Below are positions 33,158 to 40,810 of a stretch of DNA of 44,478 nt, piece after piece (position 1 is the first letter of the stretch; every line of letters begins with the position of its first letter). Below the pieces are notes generated by a model that was not told the origin of the DNA, made no database searches, and worked only from the letters and a program-made list of their open reading frames with translations. Made by a program: the position numbers and the translations under genes. The DNA comes from JAHIYG01 sp041306075 (lineage in GTDB: Archaea > Altiarchaeota > Altiarchaeia > IMC4 > SCGC-AAA252-I15), in contig JBFYKH010000072.1 of assembly GCA_041306075.1 (NCBI GenBank), positions 1-44,478 on the forward strand. The letters are read 5' to 3'.

Positions 33158-33697
33158 TCACATTATGAAGACCGCTGCGGCTATGCAGGTCGTCCACAGC
33201 CCGTCCTTGTGGCCTTCCGCTGACTGGACGGTGTTGGAAGTCTTGAATATCTTCCCGCTCGCCTTGTAGACCTCCTCCCTCTCGCTCCAGGCCTTGTTGA
33301 TGTCGAACGGGACTCCAAGGGTGGTGGCAAGCATGGTGGCGGCCAGGTCTTCGGCGTACTCCCCGGCCTTCTTCGCGGTCTCGCCGAAGGAGTGGTGCTC
33401 GGAAAGGTATCCGTAACCCCTCTCCTTCGGAACCGCGAGGCCTATGGCCGAGGATATCAGCCTGTTCGGCTCGTTGGTCTGCGTCTTTGCCATGACTACG
33501 AAAGTCAGCGCCCCGGGGTGGAGGAGCTTCAGGCCGTCCTTGGACGGGATTATCCTGCAGTTCGGCGGCAGTATGCTCGAGACCGTGACGAGATTGCACT
33601 TCTCTATCCCTGCCTTCCTGAGCGCGAGCTCGAACGAGCCCAGCTGGTCCTTGTGTATTCCGACGCCTTTCGTAAAAAAGCACTTGGTGGGTATCAT
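33158..33697 (-). CDS. pdaD: Pyruvoyl-dependent arginine decarboxylase
   Basis: 179 aa. Converts arginine to agmatine. The proenzyme cleaves itself at TVSSILPP between Ser40 and Ser41 to make the pyruvoyl cofactor. Family features KCFFTKGVGIHKDQLGSFELALRKAGI, GLAVPKERGYGYLSEHH and KTSNTVQSAEGHKDGLWTTCIAAAVF are all present. In archaea agmatine is needed for the tRNA-Ile2 agmatidine modification and for polyamines. The TATA-like TTAATATTTAAT is at about 33713-33724. Lies 50 nt downstream of agmatinase on the same strand, and 10 nt from the convergent PHP-type gene. Confidence 0.95.
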   Translation of the reverse strand: MIPTKCFFTKGVGIHKDQLGSFELALRKAGIEKCNLVTVSSILPPNCRIIPSKDGLKLLHPGALTFVVMAKTQTNEPNRLISSAIGLAVPKERGYGYLSEHHSFGETAKKAGEYAEDLAATMLATTLGVPFDINKAWSEREEVYKASGKIFKTSNTVQSAEGHKDGLWTTCIAAAVFIM

Positions 33698-33747
33698 CTT
33701 CGAAGACCGTTGATTAAATATTAACGGGACGGTATAAAATCATCGGC

Positions 33748-34656
33748 TCATGGCGTTGAGTCCGGATTCTGCCCGTCCTGCGGGCGCCGGCCGCAGATGC
33801 TGTACCCTATCATCTTGTACGCCAGCCTAGCGGCCGTGAAGTCGGGGGCCTTGTCCCATCTGTTGGGGGCGAGCTCCATGACGTCGAATCCCACCACCGC
33901 CCTCTCGTTGCACACCCTCCTCAGTATGCCGAGGGCGTCGTACCATCCGAGGCCTCCGGGCTCCGGGGTCCCGGTGGACGGCATGATGGACGGGTCGAAC
34001 GCGTCCACGTCGAAGGTCACGTAGACCCTCTCCTTCAATGCCCCGACGATTTCCGCCGTTCTGTCCTTCCCGATGACGTCTGCGGCGAAGTAAAGCTTCC
34101 CCTCAGCCCTCAGCCGTTTCACGAGCGGGGCCTCCTCCGCGCCCAGGCTCCTTATGCCCACATGGACTGTGTCAGCGTGCTCCCTGGACCTTGCCATGGC
34201 GCACGCGTGGCTGTGCCTGTCGCCGTGGTACTCCTCCCTGAGGTCGCTGTGGGCGTCGAAGTGGAGGACGGAAATGTCTCCGAAGAATTCCGCCGCCGCG
34301 TCCACGGCTGCCGGCGTTATCGAGTGTTCGCCCCCGATGACTATCGGCGTCTTCCCGTCCCTGAGGAGCCCTGAGACCGCGTTCCTTACCGCGCGCGCCA
34401 TGGCGTTTGGCCGCATCCTCCCCGCAGCCAGCGGCTTCATCGTGGCTATGCCCGCTTCGGCAGGGGTCAAGTCCAGCTCCTCGTCGTATAGCTCCAGGTA
34501 CCTTGACGCCTCCATTATCGCGTTCGGGCCCTTCGCAGCGCCCTTCCCGTATGACGTGGTCCTCTCGTAGGGGACGGGGAGGACGGCGTAGCCTGCGGTC
34601 TCATAGTCCGAAAACGGCGTCTCAAGACCGCAGAAACCGTTTGGCGTCTTTGGCAT
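33748..34656 (-). CDS. speB: Agmatinase (ureohydrolase family)
   Basis: 302 aa. Splits agmatine to putrescine and urea with two Mn ions. Ligands: GGEHS (His111), FDAHSD (Asp134, His136, Asp138) and FDVDAFDPS (Asp216, Asp218). ATG 34656 is used because the upstream ATG at 34683 lies inside the TATA-like CTATTTATG (34681-34689), 29 nt before 34656. Neighbouring arginine decarboxylase gives the pathway arginine to agmatine to putrescine. An arginase or other ureohydrolase activity is less likely in this context. Confidence 0.92.
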   Translation of the reverse strand: MPKTPNGFCGLETPFSDYETAGYAVLPVPYERTTSYGKGAAKGPNAIMEASRYLELYDEELDLTPAEAGIATMKPLAAGRMRPNAMARAVRNAVSGLLRDGKTPIVIGGEHSITPAAVDAAAEFFGDISVLHFDAHSDLREEYHGDRHSHACAMARSREHADTVHVGIRSLGAEEAPLVKRLRAEGKLYFAADVIGKDRTAEIVGALKERVYVTFDVDAFDPSIMPSTGTPEPGGLGWYDALGILRRVCNERAVVGFDVMELAPNRWDKAPDFTAARLAYKMIGYSICGRRPQDGQNPDSTP

Positions 34657-34692
34657 ACGCGTATGGATAAAGAAGTGATGCATAAATAGCCT

Positions 34693-34720
34693 GGGGTGAT
34701 TACCCCCCGGTTAGGGGTGG
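34693..34720. promoter_or_regulatory. GC-rich inverted repeat between agmatinase and rubredoxin promoters
   Basis: GGGGT-GATT-ACCCC (34693-34706) is a perfect 5-bp inverted repeat, followed by a further GGGG at 34714-34717. It sits between the divergent TATA elements at 34681-34690 and 34721-34730, centred about 26 nt upstream of the rubredoxin TATA, a place suited to an activator site. No transcription factor is known for it here. Confidence 0.4.
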
Positions 34721-34730
34721 GTTTTTTAAT
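34721..34730 (+). promoter_or_regulatory. TATA-like box of the redox island
   Basis: GTTTTTTAAT centred 26 nt before ATG 34752, with purine-rich GGGGTGG immediately upstream in the BRE position. Confidence 0.6.
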
Positions 34731-34751
34731 GCGCCGGCATCATACTCTCCC

Positions 34752-34922
34752 ATGGCAGAGGCGCCGGCAAAATACAGGTGCAAGGTGTGCGGTTACGTTT
34801 ACGACCCTGTGAAGGGGGACCCGGATTCCGGGATAAAGCCTGGGACGCCGTTCGAGGCGGTACCCGACTCGTGGGTGTGCCCGGTGTGCGGCGTGGACAA
34901 GGGCTCGTTCGAGAAGATATAG
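34752..34922 (+). CDS. Rubredoxin
   Basis: 56 aa. One-iron electron carrier: YRCKVCGYVYDP at residues 8-19 and WVCPVCGVDKGSFE at 41-54 supply the four Cys ligands. The conserved Gly/Pro-rich middle GDPDSGIKPGTPFE is intact. It typically passes electrons to superoxide reductase, rubrerythrin and flavodiiron protein, all of which except rubrerythrin are encoded downstream on this strand. Leaderless ATG 26 nt from the TATA box. The peroxiredoxin gene starts 10 nt after its stop. Confidence 0.97.
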   Translation: MAEAPAKYRCKVCGYVYDPVKGDPDSGIKPGTPFEAVPDSWVCPVCGVDKGSFEKI

Positions 34923-34932
34923 GCGGTACATC

Positions 34933-35496
34933 ATGATGGGTGTTGGGGAGACGCTTCCGGACTTGGAGCTTGAAGCCTACCAGGCGGACGAGACCCGTAA
35001 GATAAGGCTCTCGGAGTACAGGGGGAAATGGCTGGTGATGATATTCTACCCGGCGGATTTCACGTTCATATGCCCGACGGAGCTGGAGGAGGCCGGCGAA
35101 CTGTATGACGAATTCAAACGGGCCGGGGCTGAGGTCGTCAGCGTAAGCACCGACACGGTGTACGCGCACAAGGCCTGGCATGACGGCTCGGACGCAGTCG
35201 GGAAGATAGGTTATCCTATGCTGGCCGACCCTGCTGGTAAGCTCTGCAGGGCCATGGGGACTTACATAGAGTCCGAGGGGCTTTCCCTGCGGGGCACGTT
35301 CATAGTGGACCCAGACGGCGTTGTCAAGTCCATAGAGCTTAACGACAACAGCATAGGCAGGAACGCGCGCGAGACCCTGAGGAAGCTTCAGGCCGCTAAG
35401 TTCGTGCGGGAGCACAAGGGGAAGGTGTGCCCCGCAAGCTGGCAGCCGGGCGGGAAGACCCTCACACCTGGCCTGGACCTGGTCGGTAAAATATGA
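34933..35496 (+). CDS. Typical 2-Cys peroxiredoxin (AhpC/Prx)
   Basis: 187 aa. Reduces H2O2 and organic peroxides. Peroxidatic Cys47 is in the DFTFICPTE motif, resolving Cys166 in KVCPASW. The length fits the AhpC/Prx1 class and the C-terminal extension is complete. An extra Cys105 is present. Start ATG 34933 or the adjacent 34936. The thioredoxin reductase gene in the same island is a likely source of reducing power, through a thioredoxin not found here. Confidence 0.95.
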   Translation: MMGVGETLPDLELEAYQADETRKIRLSEYRGKWLVMIFYPADFTFICPTELEEAGELYDEFKRAGAEVVSVSTDTVYAHKAWHDGSDAVGKIGYPMLADPAGKLCRAMGTYIESEGLSLRGTFIVDPDGVVKSIELNDNSIGRNARETLRKLQAAKFVREHKGKVCPASWQPGGKTLTPGLDLVGKI

Positions 35497-35571
35497 TTTA
35501 TCTTTACCGTCGGCGAATAGGATAGTCGGTCCGGGCGGGCCGTAACGTTCAACTAGAAACGAGGTGACTGT
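35497..35571 (+). promoter_or_regulatory. Ferritin leader with hairpin and Shine-Dalgarno site
   Basis: A T-rich stretch (TTTATCTTTA, about 35495-35505) is followed by CGGTCC-GGGC-GGGCCG (35527-35542, a 6-bp stem with one G-T pair) and GAGGTGAC (35561-35568) 3 nt before the ATG. One of few genes here with both a leader and a strong ribosome-binding site. Confidence 0.4.
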
Positions 35572-36072
35572 ATGTTAGGAAAGAAGGTGGAGTCGGCGTT
35601 CAACGGGCAGATAAACGCGGAACTGTACTCGTCGTACCTGTACCTGTCGATGGCCGCGTATTTCGCGTCCAGCAACCTGTCGGGTTTCGCGCACTGGATG
35701 CGGGTGCAGGCGGACGAGGAGAAGAAGCATGCGATGAAGTTCTACGACCATATCCTAGAGCGGGGGGGAGGGGTGGTGCTGAAGCCGATCGACTGCCCGA
35801 AAACGTCCTGGAAGAGCCCTCTGGAGGCGTTCGAGGACGCATACGGGCACGAGGTGAAGGTCACGGGCATGATAAACGGGCTCGTCGACCTGTCGTACTC
35901 GGAGAACGACCACGCGTCGAGGAGCTTCCTCAAATGGTTCATAGACGAGCAGGTGGAGGAGGAGGCGTCGGCGAACGATATCGTCTCCAAGCTGCGCCTG
36001 ATAGGCGACAAGCCGTCTGGGGCGCTGTTGATGCTGGACCATCACCTCGGCAAGAGGGGGAAGGGCGATTAG
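35572..36072 (+). CDS. Non-haem ferritin
   Basis: 166 aa. Iron storage cage subunit with ferroxidase activity. Diiron ligands Glu17, Glu50, His53, Glu94 and Glu130 (with Gln127) are in the expected places; the four-helix bundle and length are typical of prokaryotic FtnA. It protects against Fenton chemistry, fitting the neighbouring peroxide, superoxide and O2 reduction genes. GAGGTGAC site just upstream. Confidence 0.95.
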   Translation: MLGKKVESAFNGQINAELYSSYLYLSMAAYFASSNLSGFAHWMRVQADEEKKHAMKFYDHILERGGGVVLKPIDCPKTSWKSPLEAFEDAYGHEVKVTGMINGLVDLSYSENDHASRSFLKWFIDEQVEEEASANDIVSKLRLIGDKPSGALLMLDHHLGKRGKGD

Positions 36073-36087
36073 CGCCAGGTGCGGCTT

Positions 36088-37263
36088 ATGGCGGTTCGCG
36101 AGATAAGGCCGGGCGTATATTCGGTGGGGGCGGCTGACTGGGACAGGCGCCTGTTCGACGAGCTCATCCCGCTGCCGGATGGGACATCGTACAACTCGTA
36201 CCTGGTCCGGGGCTCGGCGAAGACCGCGCTCATAGACGCCGTGGACCCGTCGAAGGAAGCCGAGCTCGTCGGGAACCTGCAGGCCGCCGGCGTCGGGAGC
36301 CTGGACTATATCGTGTCGAACCATGCCGAACAGGACCATTCCGGCTCCATTCCGCGGCTGCTCGAACTCTACCCTCAGGCGAAGGTCGTGACGAACGAGA
36401 AGGCCAGGGAGTACCTTGTCGACCTCTTGCACGTGCCCCCTGAACGCTTCCAGATTGTCGGGGACGGCGACACCCTGGACCTCGGCGGCAGGACGCTCCG
36501 GTTCATGCTGGCTCCGTGGGCCCATTGGCCGGAGACGATGCTGACGCTCCTCGTCGAAGATGGAATCCTCTTCAGCTGCGACCTCTTCGGCAGCCATCTT
36601 GCGACGAGCGACCTCTACGCCAGTGAGGATGGCCGGGTGGCCAGGAGCGCTAAGAGGTACTATGCTGAGATAATGATGCCGTTCAGGCATATGATACGGA
36701 ACCACCTGCAGAAGCTCAGGGCGGTGGAGTTCGGCGTCATCGCCCCGAGCCACGGGCCCATCTACGGGCGCCCGAAGCTGATAATGGACGCCTACGAGGA
36801 CTGGACCGGCGACGCCGTCAAGAACGTTGTCGTATTGGCGTACGTCTCCATGCACGGCTCCACTGCGAGGGCGTCGGAGCACCTGATAGACGCCCTCGTA
36901 CGCAGGGGAGTCGCGGTGAGGCCGTTCAACCTCCCGAGGACCGACATAGGGGAGCTTGCGATAGAGCTCGTCGACGCGGCAACCATAGTGATTGCGACCC
37001 CCACCGTGCTCGCCGGGCCGCATCCGTCCGCGGCATACGCCGCCTACCTGGCTAACGCCCTCAGGCCGAAGGCGAAGTACGCGGCCGTCGTGACGTCGTA
37101 CGGCTGGGGAGGCAGGGCTGCCGAGCAGCTCTCGGGTATGCTCTCGAACCTGAAGGTGGAGCTCCTGCCGACGGTGGCTTTCAAGGGGCTGCCGTCGGAT
37201 GGCGACTGGGCGGCGGTCGAGAAGCTCGCCGAGGAAATCGCCGCAAGGCACAAGGGACTGTAA
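36088..37263 (+). CDS. Flavodiiron protein (FprA-type O2/NO reductase)
   Basis: 391 aa. The N-terminal metallo-beta-lactamase-like domain carries all diiron ligands: His79, Glu81, Asp83 (HAEQDHSGS), His146, Asp165 and His222. The C-terminal flavodoxin domain (about 250-391) begins VVVLAYVSMHGSTARASEHL. It reduces O2 to water, or NO to N2O, using electrons from rubredoxin or F420H2. No extra C-terminal rubredoxin or flavin reductase domain. ATG 36088 follows an AGGTG stretch; the codon at 36079 is rejected. Confidence 0.95.
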   Translation: MAVREIRPGVYSVGAADWDRRLFDELIPLPDGTSYNSYLVRGSAKTALIDAVDPSKEAELVGNLQAAGVGSLDYIVSNHAEQDHSGSIPRLLELYPQAKVVTNEKAREYLVDLLHVPPERFQIVGDGDTLDLGGRTLRFMLAPWAHWPETMLTLLVEDGILFSCDLFGSHLATSDLYASEDGRVARSAKRYYAEIMMPFRHMIRNHLQKLRAVEFGVIAPSHGPIYGRPKLIMDAYEDWTGDAVKNVVVLAYVSMHGSTARASEHLIDALVRRGVAVRPFNLPRTDIGELAIELVDAATIVIATPTVLAGPHPSAAYAAYLANALRPKAKYAAVVTSYGWGGRAAEQLSGMLSNLKVELLPTVAFKGLPSDGDWAAVEKLAEEIAARHKGL

Positions 37264-37264
37264 G

Positions 37265-38182
37265 ATGCACGACCTCATAATAGTCGGCGCCGGCCCCGCC
37301 GGCATAACCGCCGCCATATACGCCTCACGGCAGAGGATGAAGACGCTAGTCCTCACCAAGGATGTCGGAGGCCAGGCGGCGCTGTCCGGCGACGTCGGGA
37401 ACTACACGGGATTCCAGTACATATCCGGGCCGGAGCTCGCCGGGAAGTTCGAGGAGCACATGCGGGGCTCCGACCTTGAGGTGAAGGACGGGGTGGAAGT
37501 CGAATGCGTCGACGTGGACGGCGAACACTTCGCCGTCAAGACCAGGGACGGCCAATACCTGTCTAAGGCGGTGATAATCGCCTCCGGCCGCAGGCCCAGG
37601 CTCTTGAACGCAAAAGGCGAGGGGGAGTATAAGAACCGCGGCGTAAGCTACTGCGCCACATGCGACGGTCCCCTCTTCCAGGGCAAGGACGTCGTGGTCG
37701 TCGGCGGCGGGAACTCCGCGCTGGACGCGACCCTGCAGCTTTTGAACATAGCCAACAGGGTGTACCTGGTGAACAACACAGACCACATCATGGGCGACCA
37801 GGTCATGCTCGAAGCCGTGAAGTCCTCGCCCAAGGTAGAGATACGCGACAGGACCGAGCTCAGGGAGATATTCGGCGACAAATTCGTGCGGGGCGTCAGG
37901 CTCCTGACAGACAAGTCGAAGGAGGAGACGCTCCCGGCGGAGGGGGTTTTCGTGGAGATAGGCTCGCTCCCCGCCAAGGAGCCGGCGTGCAAGGCGAAGA
38001 CGAACGAATACGGGGAGATAGTCGTCAACGGAAGATGCGAGACCGACATACCCGGGCTCTTCGCGGCGGGGGACGTGACGAGCGTCCCGGAGAAACAGAT
38101 AATAGTGGCCTGCGGCCAGGGCTGCATAGCATCGCTCTCAGCTTTTAAATACGTATCCAGAAAGTTGTTTAGGGTGGATTGA
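37265..38182 (+). CDS. trxB: Thioredoxin reductase (NAD(P)H-dependent FAD disulfide reductase)
   Basis: 305 aa. FAD motif GAGPAGI at residues 8-14, redox-active CATC (Cys130, Cys133) in SYCATCDGPLF, NAD(P)H motif GGGNSA (147-152), second FAD motif GLFAAGDVTS near 275. It transfers electrons to a thioredoxin or directly to the CcdA-like carrier encoded downstream (the latter is inference). Starts 1 nt after the flavodiiron stop and its stop abuts the next ATG. Confidence 0.95.
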   Translation: MHDLIIVGAGPAGITAAIYASRQRMKTLVLTKDVGGQAALSGDVGNYTGFQYISGPELAGKFEEHMRGSDLEVKDGVEVECVDVDGEHFAVKTRDGQYLSKAVIIASGRRPRLLNAKGEGEYKNRGVSYCATCDGPLFQGKDVVVVGGGNSALDATLQLLNIANRVYLVNNTDHIMGDQVMLEAVKSSPKVEIRDRTELREIFGDKFVRGVRLLTDKSKEETLPAEGVFVEIGSLPAKEPACKAKTNEYGEIVVNGRCETDIPGLFAAGDVTSVPEKQIIVACGQGCIASLSAFKYVSRKLFRVD

Positions 38183-38563
38183 ATGACAGGTGAGAAGGGG
38201 CAGGTTTACAGGTGCGGTGTATGCGGGAACGTCGTTGAGCTCGTCTACGCCGGCAGCGGCACGCTCTCGTGCTGCGGCCAGCCGATGGAGCTCCTGAAGG
38301 AGAAGTCCGAGGACCAGGGCCGGGAGAAGCACGTCCCGGTCGTGGAGAAGACAGCGTCCGGCTACGTGGTCAAGGTCGGCTCCGTCCCACACCCCATGGA
38401 GGAAAAGCACTACATAGCGTTCATAGAGCTCGTCGGCGACGGCAGGGTCTACAGGCAATACCTCAAGAGCGGCGACAAGCCGGAGGCGGAGTTCCCGGTC
38501 TCAGCCTCCGTTGTGTCTGCAAGGGAGTACTGCAACGTCCACGGCCTATGGAGGTCGAAGTAA
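38183..38563 (+). CDS. Desulfoferrodoxin-type superoxide reductase (2Fe-SOR)
   Basis: 126 aa. The N-terminal desulforedoxin centre uses Cys11, Cys14, Cys30 and Cys31. The catalytic centre has His50, His70, His76 and His120 with axial Cys117, and the Glu48-Lys49 pair next to the active site (REKHVPV). It reduces superoxide to H2O2, using electrons from rubredoxin. It directly follows the thioredoxin reductase stop. Confidence 0.97.
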   Translation: MTGEKGQVYRCGVCGNVVELVYAGSGTLSCCGQPMELLKEKSEDQGREKHVPVVEKTASGYVVKVGSVPHPMEEKHYIAFIELVGDGRVYRQYLKSGDKPEAEFPVSASVVSAREYCNVHGLWRSK

Positions 38564-38564
38564 G

Positions 38565-39437
38565 ATGAAGTCCGGATTCAACGGAGCGGCTCTGGTATGT
38601 GCGGTGGTGCTCATTGCGTTCGCGGCCGGGTGCATCGGCGGCTCGTCGCCGCCGGCTGGTCCGGGGCCCGCGCAGTCCAAGACGACCGTGGCTCGCGCAA
38701 TCACGAAGGTGCTGGCCCAGGACTCGCCCCTCGGCAGGATACTGGTGGACGAGAAGGGGATTACCCTCTACATGTTCGACCGGGACAACAACGGGATAGC
38801 GTCGTGCTACGACCAATGCGCGAAGAAATGGCCGCCCCTGGTGGCGAAGGGTGACATAATGCGCGGGGAGGGCGTGCCCGGGAGGCTGAACTCCATTGAG
38901 CGCTCCGACGGCCTCAGGCAGGTCGCATACAACGACATACCCCTGTACTACTACGCGGAAGACAAGGCGCCTGGCGACGTCAAAGGCCAGGGAGTCAACG
39001 GCATGTGGTTCGTCCTCAACCCCCTTACGGGGCCCGTGTATCCTCCCGCCGAGGCGACGGGCTCCACGCAGCCAGCCCAAGAGCCGCCGGCTACGCTGGC
39101 ACAAACGTCCACCTCCTCGCCAGCGACCACGGCAGCCGCCGGCGCCCCTGGGCAGTTCATAGCGAAGGCTTCTGACGTGCCGCCCGGCTCCACGTTCGAG
39201 TTCGCATACGGCGGCGACAAGGCGATACTCGTCAACTTCGGCGGCCAATATGCGGCGTACATGAACAAGTGCACCCACAAGGGCGGCCCAGGGGTTCTTG
39301 AAGGCGGCGTCATACGATGTCAGTGGCACGGCGCGGAGTTCAATCCCTCATCGGGCGCGGTCCTGAAGGGCCCAGCCACGGCACCCCTGACTCCCGTCGA
39401 GGTCCTAGTCTACCAGGGCGGCGTATACGCGAAGTGA
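38565..39437 (+). CDS. Lipoprotein fusing a secreted-repeat (COG4315-type) domain to a Rieske [2Fe-2S] domain
   Basis: 290 aa. Lipobox at FAAGC (Cys23) marks an exported lipoprotein. Residues 50-160 match the secreted-repeat domain (LVDEKGITLYMFDRDNNGIASCYDQCAKKWPPL, then a second GLRQVAYNDIPLYYYAEDKAPGD unit). A Pro/Thr/Ala/Ser linker (162-196) leads to a Rieske domain with CTH (Cys236, His238) and CQWHG (Cys252, His255). The 2Fe-2S ligands are complete. ATG 38565 is 1 nt after the superoxide reductase stop. An outer-surface electron carrier is a reasonable inference; its partner is unknown. Confidence 0.88.
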   Translation: MKSGFNGAALVCAVVLIAFAAGCIGGSSPPAGPGPAQSKTTVARAITKVLAQDSPLGRILVDEKGITLYMFDRDNNGIASCYDQCAKKWPPLVAKGDIMRGEGVPGRLNSIERSDGLRQVAYNDIPLYYYAEDKAPGDVKGQGVNGMWFVLNPLTGPVYPPAEATGSTQPAQEPPATLAQTSTSSPATTAAAGAPGQFIAKASDVPPGSTFEFAYGGDKAILVNFGGQYAAYMNKCTHKGGPGVLEGGVIRCQWHGAEFNPSSGAVLKGPATAPLTPVEVLVYQGGVYAK

Positions 39438-39476
39438 ACGCGGTGGGCCGGAGCCTCTCGGCTCCGGCTTCGCGTT
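39437..39476 (+). terminator. Strong hairpin between Rieske lipoprotein and CcdA-like gene
   Basis: GCCGGAGCC (39447-39455), loop TCTC, GGCTCCGGC (39460-39468) is a perfect 9-bp stem, extended by AACGCG (39437-39442) with CGCGTT (39471-39476) across a small internal loop, and followed by CTTTACTA. It starts at the lipoprotein stop codon and ends 9 nt before ATG 39486. It could be a terminator, attenuator or mRNA processing/stability element. Confidence 0.6.
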
Positions 39477-39485
39477 CTTTACTAC

Positions 39486-40250
39486 ATGGACTACCTCAAC
39501 ATATACGCGGCGTTCGCGTACGGCCTGTCGAGCTCGCTGTCGATGTGCCTGGCGTCATGCCTTCCCTTCTACCTGCCGGTGCTCCTCGGATTCGGGCAGG
39601 ACGGGCGCAGGGGGCTCGTCCTCTCGCTCGGCTTCGCGGCGGGGAGGTTCGCAGGATACTTCCTCATGGGCGGGATAGCGGCCTCTCTGGGCGGCGCGTT
39701 CATCGGATTCTTCAACGAGACGTTCCCGCTGGCGTCCACGTGGGTTATGCTGGGGTTCGGCCTCCTGACCATGTTCTACGGAACCCTCATACTGGCGGGC
39801 TCCAAGCCGAGGCTCTTCGGGGAGCGCGCGTGCATGTCTTACCTTTCGTCGACGCGGAGGCTGAACAACCCGGTCGCCGCGACGGCGGCGCTCGGCTTCG
39901 TCTCGACAATCACTCCCTGCGTGCCGGTGTTCACCTTCCTCCTCCTGCCGTTCGCGCTCGGGAAGGTGGTCGAGACCGCGCTGATAACAGTGGCGTTCGG
40001 CCTCGGGGCGAACGCGGCATTCATCCTTATCGGGGTGGCGGCCGGGTTCGGGGTCAAGAACGTCCGCGAGAGGTTCGCGGCCCTGAGGCGCCCCCTCGAG
40101 GCGGTGAGCGCGGCGACGCTGATGGTGTTCGGGCTCTTCTACGTTCTGTGGGCGTCGGGGCCGACGCTCTTCGGGTGGTCCAACGCTAGCTACACGCTGC
40201 CGACGGTCTACGACTTCTTAGCATTCGTGACGTATGTGGCTTCCGTATGA
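39486..40250 (+). CDS. CcdA/DsbD-like membrane thiol-electron carrier
   Basis: 254 aa, six or seven membrane helices. Cys residues in ASCLPFYLPVLLGF (TM1) and TPCVPVF (TM4) with adjacent prolines match the paired redox Cys of CcdA, which moves electrons from cytoplasmic thioredoxin to the outside. Located after thioredoxin reductase, superoxide reductase and the Rieske lipoprotein, it could feed electrons to exported redox proteins (inference). Another LysE/DsbD-superfamily transporter is possible. The ATG follows the hairpin; separate from the convergent flavodoxin. Confidence 0.8.
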   Translation: MDYLNIYAAFAYGLSSSLSMCLASCLPFYLPVLLGFGQDGRRGLVLSLGFAAGRFAGYFLMGGIAASLGGAFIGFFNETFPLASTWVMLGFGLLTMFYGTLILAGSKPRLFGERACMSYLSSTRRLNNPVAATAALGFVSTITPCVPVFTFLLLPFALGKVVETALITVAFGLGANAAFILIGVAAGFGVKNVRERFAALRRPLEAVSAATLMVFGLFYVLWASGPTLFGWSNASYTLPTVYDFLAFVTYVASV

Positions 40251-40286
40251 GGCGCCCAGTCTTCCCCGTGCCGGCGCAGCCTAAGC

Positions 40287-40760
40287 CTACTCAGAGGCCT
40301 TGACGGCCCTGACGTACTCCCTCAGCCTCTCCCCGTATTTCCCGCCCGAAACCTCGGCGGCCGTGAGCCCGAGCGTCGCGACGGGCTTGATTCCCGCGAG
40401 AGCCTCCATCTCATCGAGCGTCTTCCCCGGGGAGCCGCCGTATGTGCAGAAGAACGCGACGGCCTTGAAGCGGGCCTTTTTGCCGGCAATGTATGTCCTG
40501 ATTGCGGGGGATACGTTCCAGGCCCAGACCGGGGTTCCGATGACGACGAGGTCGTATGCGGCCGGGTCCCGGTCGGCGCCGGCTATCTCCGTGGCCGCCT
40601 TCATCATCGCGTCCTTGCCGCCCCTCATGTACCCGAGCGCCCCGCTCCTGTCCTTCCTGTCGGCTATCTCCTCGACCTCGGCGCCTAGCGTGTCGGCTAT
40701 GGCATTGGCCAACTTCCCGGTGAACCCGGTCCTCGAATAGTACGTCACTAGGATTCTCAT
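40287..40760 (-). CDS. Flavodoxin-like protein
   Basis: 157 aa. The N-terminal FMN phosphate loop YYSRTGFTGKLA (residues 7-18), then DLVVIGTPVWAWNVSPAIRTYI (second FMN loop) and FCTYGGSPGKTLDEME. A long-chain flavodoxin or flavodoxin/NADPH-dependent FMN reductase type; it can replace ferredoxin as an electron carrier. It converges on the redox island. ATG 40760; the TATA-like GATAAAAGC at 40790-40798 is about 34 nt upstream, giving a leader of a few nt. Open frame beyond ATG is rejected. Confidence 0.9.
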   Translation of the reverse strand: MRILVTYYSRTGFTGKLANAIADTLGAEVEEIADRKDRSGALGYMRGGKDAMMKAATEIAGADRDPAAYDLVVIGTPVWAWNVSPAIRTYIAGKKARFKAVAFFCTYGGSPGKTLDEMEALAGIKPVATLGLTAAEVSGGKYGERLREYVRAVKASE

Positions 40761-40810
40761 TCTGGGTTTTTGATGATTGCTAATCCCGGGATAAAAGCAT
40801 GCTGTCCTGG

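Noticed and set aside
35755..37359. 534-aa minus-strand frame
   Set aside because: Antisense to ferritin and flavodiiron genes, which have complete catalytic residues; long shadow frames are expected in GC-rich coding DNA.
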